DNA of 44,656 nucleotides from Bacteroidota bacterium (GCA_029555415.1 JAKPSI010000094.1:1-44656); one strand, 5' to 3'; shown: positions 34,443-42,698, numbered from the stretch's first letter. Translations and numbers: made by a program. The notes: a model not told the origin generated them from the sequence alone.

Positions 34443-34934
34443 ATGCCCTCATTTGACATCGTCAGCAAAGTAGAAGCGCAAGCGCTCGACAATGCGGTCA
34501 ATGTGACCAGCAAAGAGATCACCAATCGATTCGACTTCAAAGGGACCCATGTGGTCATTGATCTTGATAAAAAGGATTTTGTGGTCAAATTGGAAACGGA
34601 TGATGATATGAAAATGCGTCAGCTCATTGATGTACTCATCAGTCGTGCGCACAAACAAGGTATCGCCCCCGAAGCCTTTGATGTGGCCAAAGAAGGGTAC
34701 CAGAGCGGAAAGGTTTGGAAAAAGGAAGTGAAGGTCCGCAACGGACTGGCCCAGGAAGATGCTAAAAAGGTCGTGAAACTGATCAAGGACGCCGGCCTCA
34801 AGGTGCAGGCATCCATTAATGACGACCTGGTCAGGGTCACCGGTAAAAAGATCGACGATCTGCAGGAGGTCATCCAGCTTTGCCGTAATGCAAGTCTCGG
34901 TATTCCCCTCCAGTACATCAATATGCGGAGCTGA
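34443..34934 (+). CDS. yajQ: YajQ-family nucleotide-binding protein (UPF0234)
   Basis: Cytoplasmic protein of 163 residues, the standard YajQ length, with two ferredoxin-like halves. The N-terminus 'MPSFDIVSKVEAQALDNAVN' is the family's most conserved part. 'RFDFKGTHVVIDL' and 'VRVTGKKIDDLQEVIQLCR' mark the two domains, and the end 'LGIPLQYINMR' is typical (often QFxNxR in other phyla). Some members bind cyclic di-GMP and modulate transcription factors; others bind nucleic acids. Which applies here is unknown. It appears to be transcribed alone from its own promoter, with a possible terminator at 34961-34978. Confidence 0.96.
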   Translation: MPSFDIVSKVEAQALDNAVNVTSKEITNRFDFKGTHVVIDLDKKDFVVKLETDDDMKMRQLIDVLISRAHKQGIAPEAFDVAKEGYQSGKVWKKEVKVRNGLAQEDAKKVVKLIKDAGLKVQASINDDLVRVTGKKIDDLQEVIQLCRNASLGIPLQYINMRS

Positions 34935-34960
34935 TAAGGGCCGACCGCTCCCTTTAGCTT

Positions 34961-34978
34961 CAAAAAGGGGGCTTTTTG
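34961..34978 (+). terminator. putative terminator after yajQ
   Basis: CAAAAAG (34961-34967), loop GGGG, CTTTTTG (34972-34978). The stem is 7 bp and A/T rich, with the T-run inside the 3' arm. Confidence 0.5.
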
Positions 34979-35003
34979 CCCGGATCAGGAAGCTTCAGGA
35001 AGA

Positions 35004-35035
35004 TTTGGATAAGAAGCAGTTCCTTCATACCTTTG
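35004..35035 (+). promoter_or_regulatory. rpmE2 promoter
   Basis: TTTG (35004-35007), a 20-bp spacer, TACCTTTG (35028-35035): a full match to the Bacteroidota -33/-7 consensus. The expected leader is about 57 nt. Confidence 0.78.
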
Positions 35036-35098
35036 CCGACCCAATTTTATTAAATCAAATGTACGGCAAAATCCGTGCAGCCTTAAAATCAACAAGTT

Positions 35099-35347
35099 AT
35101 GAAACAAGGTATCCATCCCGCCAGCTACCGTTTGGTGGTTTTCAAAGACATGAGTAATGGCCATACATTCCTGAGCCGTTCTACAGCAGCTTCCAAAGAG
35201 ACCATTGCCTGGGAAGATGGTGCAGAATACCCCCTGGTAAAGCTTGAGATCTCCAATACTTCTCACCCCTTCTTCACCGGCAAGAGCATGCTGATGGATA
35301 CTGCGGGTCGTATCGACAAGTTCAACAAGAAATACGCGAAGAAGTAA
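35099..35347 (+). CDS. rpmE2: 50S ribosomal protein L31 type B
   Basis: Component of the large ribosomal subunit, 82 residues. It begins '[20 protein letters not shown]' and contains '[21 protein letters not shown]', both characteristic of type B L31. There is no cysteine, so this is the zinc-independent form. It stands alone between a strong promoter and a strong terminator. Confidence 0.97.
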   Translation: MKQGIHPASYRLVVFKDMSNGHTFLSRSTAASKETIAWEDGAEYPLVKLEISNTSHPFFTGKSMLMDTAGRIDKFNKKYAKK

Positions 35348-35417
35348 TATCCATTTACTATTGGTCGGCATTCATTTCGGCTTAACCGCCTGAAGCGTTT
35401 ACGACACCAAATACGCT

Positions 35418-35449
35418 GATCCCGGAGTTCACTCCGGGATCTTTGTTTT
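35418..35449 (+). terminator. strong intrinsic terminator after rpmE2
   Basis: GATCCCGGAG (35418-35427), loop TTCA, CTCCGGGATC (35432-35441), then TTTGTTTT. Perfect 10-bp stem. The TTCA loop is shared with the terminator at 28117. Confidence 0.93.
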
Positions 35450-35538
35450 CAGCCTGCCCGTGATGAGCGGCTTCATTTTCCTGATTTTTATCCTGTGACA
35501 TTCTGACTCCTGTCCGGGGCCATGAACGCGGGTTTAAC

Positions 35539-35546
35539 TAAATTTG
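35539..35546 (+). promoter_or_regulatory. -7 box of the GlmU-like gene
   Basis: TAAATTTG matches TAnnTTTG and lies 19 bp before the TTG start, predicting a leader of about 12-14 nt. No TTTG is seen at the -33 position. Confidence 0.55.
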
Positions 35547-35565
35547 AGGCCCAATCACCAATCGC

Positions 35566-36747
35566 TTGAACAAGATCATTTTTACCGAAGAGTTCTGCCA
35601 GCCGGAAAACCTGCATCCCTTCACGCTGACCCGTCAGTTGCAGGATATCCGCGTCGGTATTCTCACCATCCGGGAAAAATGGGAAAAGATGCTGGGACTT
35701 CCTTCATTCGATCGCAAGGAGGATGACTACAAAGACCTCGAACGTTCGGTCTCCATGGCCGATGCCGCCGCCGACGGTGGTTACTGTCTCCTCATCCATG
35801 GCAATGTACTGCCGACACCGGATCTCATTAAAGCAGTAAAGAAATTAAAGAACGGTGAACTGATCACTGTGAATGGAAGCGCCGGTATCGTATTCCGGTT
35901 CACAAAAAAAGAGATCCTCGAGAAACATCAGATCCGGGTGAAACGCGCGGTACCTTTTAAAGGTCCCGTTGATACGATCTGCTTTCCCTGGGATATCACA
36001 CATCTCAATGACAAGGCCATTCGTCAGGATTTTACACTGCTCACAAAAAAACGTCGTTCGCAAAGGATCCCTTCCAGCAATAAAGTCACCAACCGTTCCG
36101 CCATCTTCATAGAAAAAGGGGCTAAAGTTTCACATTGTATCATCAATGCTTCAACCGGTCCGGTCTATATTGGCCGTAATGCCGAACTCATGGATGGTTC
36201 CATGATCCGCGGTCCCTTTGCCATTGGGGAGAAAGCCTGCCTGAAAATGGGAGCGAAGGTCTACGGTGCAACCACCATCGGTCCTTCCTGCGTAGCCGGC
36301 GGAGAGATCAAGAATTCTGTGATGTTCGGCTTCTCCAATAAAGCACATGACGGATACCTGGGCGATTCCGTGATCGGGGAGTGGTGCAATATGGGCGCCG
36401 GGACAACGAATTCAAACCTGAAGAACAATGCAGGCATGGTCCGGGTCTGGACGCCGAAAGGCGCCCTCCATGCGGGTAATAAATGCGGGGTCATGATGGG
36501 TGATTATTCCCGCACCGCGATCAATACGTCCATCAATACCGGCACGGTGATCGGTGTCAGCTGTAATGTTTTCGGGTCCGGACTCACGCCGAAGTATATC
36601 CCGAGTTTCTCCTGGGGCAGCGATGGCGTCGATCGTTACGATATAGAAAAAGCCATGGTGGATATTGAAGGCTGGAAACAGCTGAAAGGACATTCGGTCA
36701 CATCCGCTGAAAAAAGTATTTTACATTATATCTTTAAACACTTCTAA
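35566..36747 (+). CDS. GlmU-like sugar nucleotidyltransferase / acyltransferase-fold protein
   Basis: A 393-residue cytoplasmic protein of the GlmU-like putative sugar-nucleotidyltransferase family found in Bacteroidota. The N-terminal half is a reduced nucleotidyltransferase-like domain opening 'IIFTEEFCQPENLHPFTLTRQ', where 'FTLTRxxxDIRVGILTI' replaces the usual LAAGxGTR loop. The C-terminal half (~185-360) is a left-handed beta-helix with hexapeptide repeats: 'GPVYIGRNAELMDGSMIRGP' region, 'GAKVYGATTIGPSCVAGGEI', 'NTGTVIGVSCNVFGSG'. The start is TTG at 35566, just downstream of a -7 box. It is 9 bp ahead of tpiA and probably in one operon with it. A role in sugar-nucleotide or cell-envelope precursor synthesis is inferred; substrates are unknown. 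Confidence 0.88.
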   Translation: MNKIIFTEEFCQPENLHPFTLTRQLQDIRVGILTIREKWEKMLGLPSFDRKEDDYKDLERSVSMADAAADGGYCLLIHGNVLPTPDLIKAVKKLKNGELITVNGSAGIVFRFTKKEILEKHQIRVKRAVPFKGPVDTICFPWDITHLNDKAIRQDFTLLTKKRRSQRIPSSNKVTNRSAIFIEKGAKVSHCIINASTGPVYIGRNAELMDGSMIRGPFAIGEKACLKMGAKVYGATTIGPSCVAGGEIKNSVMFGFSNKAHDGYLGDSVIGEWCNMGAGTTNSNLKNNAGMVRVWTPKGALHAGNKCGVMMGDYSRTAINTSINTGTVIGVSCNVFGSGLTPKYIPSFSWGSDGVDRYDIEKAMVDIEGWKQLKGHSVTSAEKSILHYIFKHF

Positions 36748-36756
36748 AATCCGACA

Positions 36757-37518
36757 ATGAGAAAAAAGATCGCAGCAGCAAACTGGAAAATGAACCTGAC
36801 CTTTCAGCAAGGCGAAAAATTACTGGACGAGATCCTGGGCGCCGGCATTCCCCTGGCACCTCATCAGGAAGTCGTTTTTGCCGTCCCTTTTCCATATCTG
36901 ATCATGTCGCGCAGCGAAGTGGAAGAAGAAATGAATTATTTCATCTCCAGTCAGAACTGTTCTCAGCATAAATCGGGAGCTTATACCGGTGAAGTGTCAG
37001 CCGAAATGCTGCATTCTGTTGGTGTTCCTTATTGCGTCATCGGTCACAGCGAACGCCGGGAATATTTCGCAGAAAGCAATGCCATCCTGGCCGAAAAAGT
37101 GAACCGTTGTTTCGAGAACGATATCATCCCCATCTTCTGCTGTGGTGAACCCCTTGCGATCCGTGAAGCTGATACACAGAATGCTTTTGTGGAAACGCAA
37201 CTCAAAGAATCCTTGTTCCATTTGTCCGCAGAACAGGCCGCACGACTCGTGATCGCCTATGAACCCATCTGGGCCATTGGTACCGGCAAAACAGCCAGCA
37301 CCGCCCAGGCACAGGAAATGCATGCACACCTTCGTTCGGTGCTTGCAGCAAAATTCGGTGATGCGGTTGCGGATGTGATCCCGATCCTCTACGGCGGAAG
37401 CGTCAAAGCTGCGAATGCGGTGGAACTCTTCGCCAGTCCGGATGTGGACGGTGGTCTGGTGGGCGGTGCATCACTGAATGCAGTGGAATTCACCGCCATC
37501 ATCAGGGCATTGGCCTGA
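36757..37518 (+). CDS. tpiA: triosephosphate isomerase
   Basis: Glycolytic enzyme interconverting dihydroxyacetone phosphate and glyceraldehyde-3-phosphate; 253 residues, normal length. All catalytic residues are visible: N9 and K11 in 'AANWKMNL', H97 in 'VIGHSERR', and E169 in 'AYEPIWAIGTG'. The phosphate loop 'ILYGGSVKAANA' and 'VDGGLVGGASL' are intact. It follows the GlmU-like gene by 9 bp, so it is likely the second gene of that operon. Confidence 0.98.
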   Translation: MRKKIAAANWKMNLTFQQGEKLLDEILGAGIPLAPHQEVVFAVPFPYLIMSRSEVEEEMNYFISSQNCSQHKSGAYTGEVSAEMLHSVGVPYCVIGHSERREYFAESNAILAEKVNRCFENDIIPIFCCGEPLAIREADTQNAFVETQLKESLFHLSAEQAARLVIAYEPIWAIGTGKTASTAQAQEMHAHLRSVLAAKFGDAVADVIPILYGGSVKAANAVELFASPDVDGGLVGGASLNAVEFTAIIRALA

Positions 37519-37618
37519 TCAGGGAAGACCGCACAATTTTCCGGGCAGATTTTCAGTTTAATAAAAAACAGGAAGGATAGAAGGCCCCTATCATATTGTC
37601 ATTACCCGTAAGAATCAG

Positions 37619-37987
37619 GTGCTCCTGAGTTTATTGCCTATTCATGCGGTCGTGAACGGGAATCAGATCTTTCACCTGAAACATGATCAGCCCGTAACGA
37701 TCACCGTGGAGGAGAACCATCCGAAAGTGGTCATCACGGACGGCTACCATTTCACCCAGCCTGTGGAGTTGGTCTATCATCACCTGAACACTTATTATTT
37801 CAAAGTGATCTGTGTGATCGGGGATGTTCAGTTACTGGCAGGGGGATTGTTATTGTCGGTCCTGTACCTCGTCGGATTTTTTACAGGCGTATTCCTGCTG
37901 AAGCTCATCAGTTTTTCACCCATACTCTGGTTCCTGTTCCTGTATTATATCAACCGGAAGGATTTCATCCAGATCACGCCGGTGTAG
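37619..37987 (+). CDS. small membrane protein, unknown function
   Basis: I do not recognise this family. From the GTG at 37619 it encodes 122 residues: a beta-like N-terminal part ('GNQIFHLKHDQPVTITVEENHP', then 'VVITDGYHFTQPVELVYHH') followed by two closely spaced hydrophobic segments ('LLAGGLLLSVLYLVGFFTGVFLL' in parts and 'ILWFLFLYYI') and a short basic tail. The same frame stays open upstream to a stop at 37562, giving 'PYHIVITRKNQ', which looks coding, but it contains no ATG, GTG or TTG. The true start may therefore be a rare ATA or ATT codon. The 3' end overlaps the convergent Kir channel gene by 14 bp. Confidence 0.6.
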   Translation: MLLSLLPIHAVVNGNQIFHLKHDQPVTITVEENHPKVVITDGYHFTQPVELVYHHLNTYYFKVICVIGDVQLLAGGLLLSVLYLVGFFTGVFLLKLISFSPILWFLFLYYINRKDFIQITPV

Positions 37988-38951
37988 GCATGGGCATGGG
38001 GTCGGGCAGCGTCACTTTATCATACGTGTTGAGCATACGCATGTCAAGCACGGTGCTCCTGCCATCTTCTGTCGGATGATACATCAGCCTGAACTTAGCG
38101 CCCCATACGATCTCTGAAGAAAGATAGGAGGTGCGTGAAACGACCGTATTGGAAAAGATCTCATCAAAGGCTTTCACGAATACGAAGATCTCCATCTCCG
38201 TATTGCGGATGTCTTCCTCAGTAAAGCCCGCCAGCGCGCTATTCTCATCGATCGGATGAACGATCGTCCAGCTGAGCGAAAGAGAATTGATCTTTGAGAT
38301 CTCGATCGCGAGATTATAGAACTTATCTTTCTTGACCCCGCCTTCATCCACTTCCATCGCCATCGTGAGTTTCACTTCCGCCTCCGACAACATATTGTTC
38401 TTGTAAGGCGCCATGCGGAACATCAGTGCGGTGCCATCTTTATAGGGGGCAATGACAGCGTTCGGACTGTATTTCAGGAATGCTCTTGGCCTGGAGAAAC
38501 GTCCGTAAAAAAGACCGGTGATGATCGCGAAACTCAGCAGCCCGAGAAAAGCCTCGAGTGTGGCCAGCAAACTCGTCGTGAATCCTGTCGGACTGATCCT
38601 TCCGTATCCCACAGTGGTGAATGTCTGTGTACTGAAAAAGAAAACCTCGGAGAAATTCTTAAGTGGTGAACCTTCGGCCATACCAGCCAAATGTTGAATA
38701 CCCACCATATAATAGATACAGGCGAACACCAGGTTCACACCTAAGTAACCGGCGATCATCAGCAACAGGAACTTTGCACGGGGCATTTCCAGCAAGGTAT
38801 GATACCAGCTGTATCGGTTGAGGATACCTGTTCCGATCTTCTGCACATTTGCAGTGCCATCCCGGTTGAAGAAACGGCCACCGCTGTTATTACTGTTGGT
38901 ACCGAATCCGGTATTATCCTCCGATTTCAGGAAACGCTTTTTAAATGCCAT
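37974..38951 (-). CDS. inward-rectifier-type (KirBac-like) potassium channel
   Basis: Inner-membrane K+ channel of the Kir/KirBac type, 325 residues from the ATG at 38951. Two membrane helices (about residues 60-82 and 122-145) flank the pore helix and the selectivity filter 'TVGYG' (residues ~113-117, followed by RIS). The C-terminal ~180 residues form the cytoplasmic beta-rich gating domain ('NAVIAPYKDGTALMFRM' and 'LSWTIVHPIDENSALAGFTEEDI' are Kir landmarks). A TTG two codons upstream (38957) is an alternative start. A -7 box TAAATTTG (minus strand, 38962-38955) lies so close that transcription from it would be leaderless. The FkbM gene ends 17 bp upstream, so read-through is also possible. 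Confidence 0.93.
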   Translation of the reverse strand: MAFKKRFLKSEDNTGFGTNSNNSGGRFFNRDGTANVQKIGTGILNRYSWYHTLLEMPRAKFLLLMIAGYLGVNLVFACIYYMVGIQHLAGMAEGSPLKNFSEVFFFSTQTFTTVGYGRISPTGFTTSLLATLEAFLGLLSFAIITGLFYGRFSRPRAFLKYSPNAVIAPYKDGTALMFRMAPYKNNMLSEAEVKLTMAMEVDEGGVKKDKFYNLAIEISKINSLSLSWTIVHPIDENSALAGFTEEDIRNTEMEIFVFVKAFDEIFSNTVVSRTSYLSSEIVWGAKFRLMYHPTEDGRSTVLDMRMLNTYDKVTLPDPMPMPTPA

Positions 38952-38954
38952 ACT

Positions 38955-38962
38955 CAAATTTA
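38955..38962 (-). promoter_or_regulatory. -7 box directly before the Kir channel gene
   Basis: On the minus strand TAAATTTG ends 3 bp before the ATG at 38951. If used, the transcript would start at or within a few bases of the start codon, that is, be leaderless. No TTTG is visible at -33, only TTTC. Confidence 0.4.
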
Positions 38963-38968
38963 AAGGAA

Positions 38969-39823
38969 TCAGGATTGAATCCGGAAATCTGCATGCCAGC
39001 GATGACCGGCCGGAGCGAAGATGACCACATCGGCCGCAGCCGGGACTTGCAGCCGTTTGAGCAGGAGCGGGGCTACTGGCAGAAATGCTTCATACTGCAA
39101 TGCTGAAAGATAGCTGAACAGGGACGTCACTGTATGCCCTGTTTTTTGCAGATGCTCCGGCATCACTTCAATGAACAGCAGCGGATGACACTCCAGCAGC
39201 GTTGCCCGCATGCCCTCCAGAATATCCATTTCAGCGCCCTCCGTATCGATCTTGATCAGTCCGGGCGATCCGATGCCCTGTTCCCTTCTCCAGTCATCGA
39301 ACCGGATCAGTCTGACCATTTCTTTCGTGCCTGAGAAATTTTCAGGTTGCTGTAATCCCGACATCCCGCTATTGTCTTTGCCGGCGATATAGAAAATTGC
39401 CTCAGCATTTTTATGACTGAGCGCTGAAGATGATACCGTAATGTTCAGCCCGGGATTCAGGCTGATGTTCGCTTCCAGCTCCTTGCGGTTATTACTGGCC
39501 GGTTCGAAGGCGAATACATTCGCGTTGCGTGCAGCCGCAACCACACTGTAATAGCCGGTATTCGCGCCAGCATCGATCACGATCATGTTCGGCTCCGCTA
39601 CTGCTTCCCAGCAGAGGACCGCGTCTTTTTCATAATAACCGTACCAAAGGATCTGCTGCCGGATATGATCGGCCGCGCTTACACGGAACAACCTGCCGTT
39701 ATGCAGTTTTTTGATGAAGTCGCGCTCATACAGCCCGGTCCTGCGCAGTAAGGCCCTGAAATATTTCCAGCCCCGGTGGGGGAAGGGCAGGTGACGCAGA
39801 TACCAGCTGATGATTTTGTACAA
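38969..39823 (-). CDS. FkbM-family SAM-dependent methyltransferase
   Basis: Cytoplasmic methyltransferase of 284 residues. The SAM-binding motif I is 'VIDAGANTGYYSVVAAARN' and the FkbM-specific motif 'LIKIDTEGAEMDILEGM' follows in the second half, then 'PLLFIEVMPEHL'. FkbM enzymes O-methylate sugars or polyketides. The divergent neighbours are a polysaccharide flippase and a glycosyltransferase, so a role in modifying an exported glycan is plausible. Its promoter overlaps that of the flippase in a 68-bp gap. The Kir channel follows 17 bp downstream on the same strand. Confidence 0.9.
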   Translation of the reverse strand: MYKIISWYLRHLPFPHRGWKYFRALLRRTGLYERDFIKKLHNGRLFRVSAADHIRQQILWYGYYEKDAVLCWEAVAEPNMIVIDAGANTGYYSVVAAARNANVFAFEPASNNRKELEANISLNPGLNITVSSSALSHKNAEAIFYIAGKDNSGMSGLQQPENFSGTKEMVRLIRFDDWRREQGIGSPGLIKIDTEGAEMDILEGMRATLLECHPLLFIEVMPEHLQKTGHTVTSLFSYLSALQYEAFLPVAPLLLKRLQVPAAADVVIFAPAGHRWHADFRIQS

Positions 39824-39847
39824 GGCCTTGAATTAATTGTATTTTTG
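39814..39847 (+). promoter_or_regulatory. flippase promoter
   Basis: TTTG (39815-39818), a 21-bp spacer, TATTTTTG (39840-39847): full consensus. The -33 element lies inside the first codons of the divergent FkbM gene. Confidence 0.72.
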
Positions 39848-39857
39848 AAAGCAACGA

Positions 39858-39888
39858 CAAACGTATATTTTATTCCCCAAACCGCCAA
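39858..39888 (-). promoter_or_regulatory. FkbM gene promoter
   Basis: On the minus strand TTG (39888-39886), a 20-bp spacer, TACGTTTG (39865-39858). Its -7 box lies just 10 bp from the -7 box of the opposing flippase promoter, so the two start sites face into each other. Confidence 0.65.
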
Positions 39889-39891
39889 CGG

Positions 39892-41202
39892 ATGATCGCC
39901 GGAAGACAACTCAGTTTGAATATCCTGTATCGCGCCGGAAATATGGCCACGGTATTCGGTATAACCCTGCTGATGACCCATCTCTGCGGTGTAGCCGGTT
40001 ATGGCATATTTACGTTGCTCCTTACAAATGTCGCCCTGTTCAGTCTGTTCACTGCTGCCGGATCAGATGCCGGGATCACTTATCATGTAGCGGCCGGAGA
40101 TGTTTCATGGAAGGCACTTTTTCGTTTCACGGTGCTCATCGTTTTCATACAGGTATTGGCTGCTGTGGTAACAGATATCCTGGTATTCCAGGTCACCGGG
40201 CATTATTTCTTCCTTCGCGGGGATCCCTGGATCAGCAACTGGCCGGGCCTGCTGCTGCTCACAACAGTTGCCATCAATGAAAAATGCAACGCATGGCTCC
40301 TCGGACGAAAGAAATACACACTGACCAACCATATCCTTTTCTTCAGTAATCTGGCCATCCTGCTTTATTTCCTGTATGAAAGGTTCTCAGTATCGCAGCC
40401 GAACCCTTATTATTATCTCCGTGCCTGGGCCCTGCTGAGCCTGATACAATCCGTTTGGATGGTGAGTGCCTGCCTGCAGTTGTTCAGGGAAAAAAAGAAT
40501 GTTGTTGTGTCAAATTCAGTGCCGGCGCGGATCTTCACTTATTCGCTTTTTACTTTCGTCATCAACAGTATCCAGTTCCTGGCCTACCGGATCGATTTCT
40601 GGATCCTGGAACATTTCAAAGGGGATCTCCAGCTAGGATGGTACGCGCTTGCCGTTAAATTATCACAGTTGTTATGGGTATTACCATTGTTACTGGCATC
40701 CATGATATTCCCGCATACCGCATCAGGACTCACAGCGAGGGATGAATCACGTCTTCGTGCCTGGATCCGGTTGATGAATGGGCTGAATCTGATAGCCGGC
40801 GTCGTACTTGCACTGATCGCATCCTGGCTGATCCCGCTATTGTTCGGGTCTGCATATGAGGAGTCCGTTCAGTTATTCAGGATCCTCTTACCGGGCGTGA
40901 TGCTGTTCAGTATCGCCACCTTACTCGCGGCTTTTTTTGGCGGCAGGAATCAACTGCATGTGAACCTGTGGGGTTCGGTCTTATGTTTGGGAGTGATCGG
41001 TTCACTGGACCTGATACTGATCCCTGTGTATGGCATGCGGGGCGCCGCCATTGCCAGTTCCATCGGCTACAGCATCACCGGCATCTATTTCCTGATACAG
41101 TACGCCGTGCGAAGCGGCCATTCCGTTCTTTCACTGCTGCTGCCCCACAAAGCTGATAAGGAATACTTAACATTGCGGTCTGAACATGCCGGAAAAGAAT
41201 GA
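39892..41202 (+). CDS. polysaccharide flippase (Wzx/MATE-like oligosaccharide exporter)
   Basis: Integral inner-membrane protein, 436 residues with 12-14 hydrophobic helices, of the polysaccharide-biosynthesis (Wzx/RfbX) family that flips lipid-linked sugars to the periplasm. It starts 'RQLSLNILYRAGNMATVFGI', the usual amphipathic lead-in to the first helix. A helix pair near the C-terminus reads 'LIPVYGMRGAAIASSIGYSITG', the most conserved motif of the family. The last 17 bp overlap the glycosyltransferase gene, so the two are translationally coupled. It is expected to act with the FkbM methyltransferase and the glycosyltransferase on a surface glycan. Confidence 0.9.
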   Translation: MIAGRQLSLNILYRAGNMATVFGITLLMTHLCGVAGYGIFTLLLTNVALFSLFTAAGSDAGITYHVAAGDVSWKALFRFTVLIVFIQVLAAVVTDILVFQVTGHYFFLRGDPWISNWPGLLLLTTVAINEKCNAWLLGRKKYTLTNHILFFSNLAILLYFLYERFSVSQPNPYYYLRAWALLSLIQSVWMVSACLQLFREKKNVVVSNSVPARIFTYSLFTFVINSIQFLAYRIDFWILEHFKGDLQLGWYALAVKLSQLLWVLPLLLASMIFPHTASGLTARDESRLRAWIRLMNGLNLIAGVVLALIASWLIPLLFGSAYEESVQLFRILLPGVMLFSIATLLAAFFGGRNQLHVNLWGSVLCLGVIGSLDLILIPVYGMRGAAIASSIGYSITGIYFLIQYAVRSGHSVLSLLLPHKADKEYLTLRSEHAGKE

Positions 41203-42370
41203 ACCATATGTGCTTTGGCTGGCCAGTGCATGGCCGAACCGGCTGTCGCCCTATAACGGCGACTTTGTAATGCGTCATGCGCAGGCGACATCTGCTTTTG
41301 TAAAGATCCATGTGGTCAGTGTCGTTCGTGATGTATCGGGAGTAGTTACCAAAAGTGTTTTAAGAGAAGAAAAAACAACAGGCGGACTCACGGAAACGAT
41401 CATCTATTATTATTGCCCGAAAGGCATCATTCCCATCGCGAACACTTTCCGGTCCGTGTTACAATACCGCGGCCTTTTAAGGGAATCGGTCAGACAAGTA
41501 TTCAATGAAAAAGGAATGCCGCGTTGCATGCATGTGCACTGGGGCATGAAAGCCGGACTGGAAGCGATGTACGTAAAACGGAAATGGAAGATCCCGTATA
41601 TCGTTACTGAACACTGGACCGGATTCTTACCGGAAGCTTCCGATCATTTCGGCAAACAAAGGGCGATCATTCGTAAGACCTGGACCCGATTATTATATGG
41701 CGCATCTGAATGCCAGGTCGTGTCAGCAACCCTGAAAGATGCCATGCTGAAACGCTTTCCCGGATTATCTGTCAGTGTGATCCCGAATGTGACCGATACC
41801 CGTATATTTTTCCCCCGTGAAATGCCGGTTCATACCAAACGGTTCATCCATGTTTCCGGACTGGATGATTTCAAGGATCCGGGAACTTTATTTCATGCTT
41901 TTCAACAGTTGCTGAAGCAGGTACCTGATGCTGAACTGTTCATTTACGGATCGGAGAAAAAGGAGTTTCGTCAATTGGCGGAAACACTTGGGATCAGCGA
42001 TCAGGTCAGGTTTCACGCTGAAGTTCCGCAGCAGGTATTAGCGGAAGCTTTCAATACTTCGGCGGCACTGATCCTCTGCTCGCGTTATGAGACCTTTGGT
42101 TGTGTGCAGACGGAAGCCAATGCCTGCGGACTGCCCGTTATTGTTTCAGATCTGCCGGTCTTCCGTGAAAGGGTCAGGGAAGGTGTGAACGGATCACTTG
42201 TCCCATCCGGGGATCCGGCTGCATTAGCAGCTGCGATGTTGCGGATCGTAAAAGGTGATGCCCATTGGAATAAGGATCTTATCGCGCGGGAGACCGCGGA
42301 AAAATATGCGTATCCCGTCATCGGAAAGATGATCGCGGCTTCTTATGATCAGATCGTTCCCCTGAATTAA
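41186..42370 (+). CDS. GT4-family glycosyltransferase
   Basis: Cytoplasmic or membrane-associated glycosyltransferase of the GT-B fold, 394 residues. The N-terminal domain has 'SAWPNRLSPYNGDFVMRHA' and 'HVHWGMKAGLEA'. The C-terminal domain has 'IPNVTDTRIFFP' and the retaining E-x7-E motif in 'SRYETFGCVQTEANACGLPVI'. Such enzymes add a sugar from a nucleotide donor to a growing lipid-linked oligosaccharide. The ATG overlaps the end of the flippase gene by 17 bp. The donor and acceptor sugars are unknown. Its stop overlaps the stop of the convergent acyl-CoA-binding gene by 4 bp. Confidence 0.93.
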   Translation: MPEKNEPYVLWLASAWPNRLSPYNGDFVMRHAQATSAFVKIHVVSVVRDVSGVVTKSVLREEKTTGGLTETIIYYYCPKGIIPIANTFRSVLQYRGLLRESVRQVFNEKGMPRCMHVHWGMKAGLEAMYVKRKWKIPYIVTEHWTGFLPEASDHFGKQRAIIRKTWTRLLYGASECQVVSATLKDAMLKRFPGLSVSVIPNVTDTRIFFPREMPVHTKRFIHVSGLDDFKDPGTLFHAFQQLLKQVPDAELFIYGSEKKEFRQLAETLGISDQVRFHAEVPQQVLAEAFNTSAALILCSRYETFGCVQTEANACGLPVIVSDLPVFRERVREGVNGSLVPSGDPAALAAAMLRIVKGDAHWNKDLIARETAEKYAYPVIGKMIAASYDQIVPLN

Positions 42371-42627
42371 TTGGATTGCAGCTTGCCAATGAGCGCGATG
42401 TATTCGGTCATCGCGTCATGTGTGGATTTGCCTTTAAGGCCGGACCAAGCTTCATATTTAGCCTTCGCTACAAAGTCGAAAGGATTGGAAGGAGGATCCG
42501 CGGATACATCACCTTCTGTGGATTGTTTATATAACGCGTACAGTTGAAGTAAAGTGTCGTTGCTCGGTCTGTCAGAGAGTGACTTACTTGCCGATACGGC
42601 CTGTTCAAAAAGTTCTTTCAGCTCCAT
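42367..42627 (-). CDS. acyl-CoA-binding protein
   Basis: Small cytoplasmic ACBP-family protein of 86 residues, the size of the eukaryotic form. Four helices are predicted; the ligand motif 'LQLYALYKQSTEGDV' and 'KAKYEAWSGLKGKSTHDAMTEYIAL' contain the conserved Tyr and Lys residues that bind the acyl-CoA phosphate. It probably buffers long-chain acyl-CoA. The family is common in eukaryotes and sporadic in bacteria, with a good representation in Bacteroidota. It is 71 bp downstream of the cupin gene on the same strand. TATTTTCG (minus, 42651-42644), one base from the -7 consensus, may be its own promoter. Confidence 0.93.
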   Translation of the reverse strand: MELKELFEQAVSASKSLSDRPSNDTLLQLYALYKQSTEGDVSADPPSNPFDFVAKAKYEAWSGLKGKSTHDAMTEYIALIGKLQSN

Positions 42628-42698
42628 GGTGTCGTTCTTTATGCGAAAATAAGTTTTTTAAAAACGGGTTGCGATCAATGTTCATGAAATGAGGACAA

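Noticed and set aside
37519-37618. Terminator after tpiA
   Set aside because: I found no GC-rich stem followed by a T-run in this gap.
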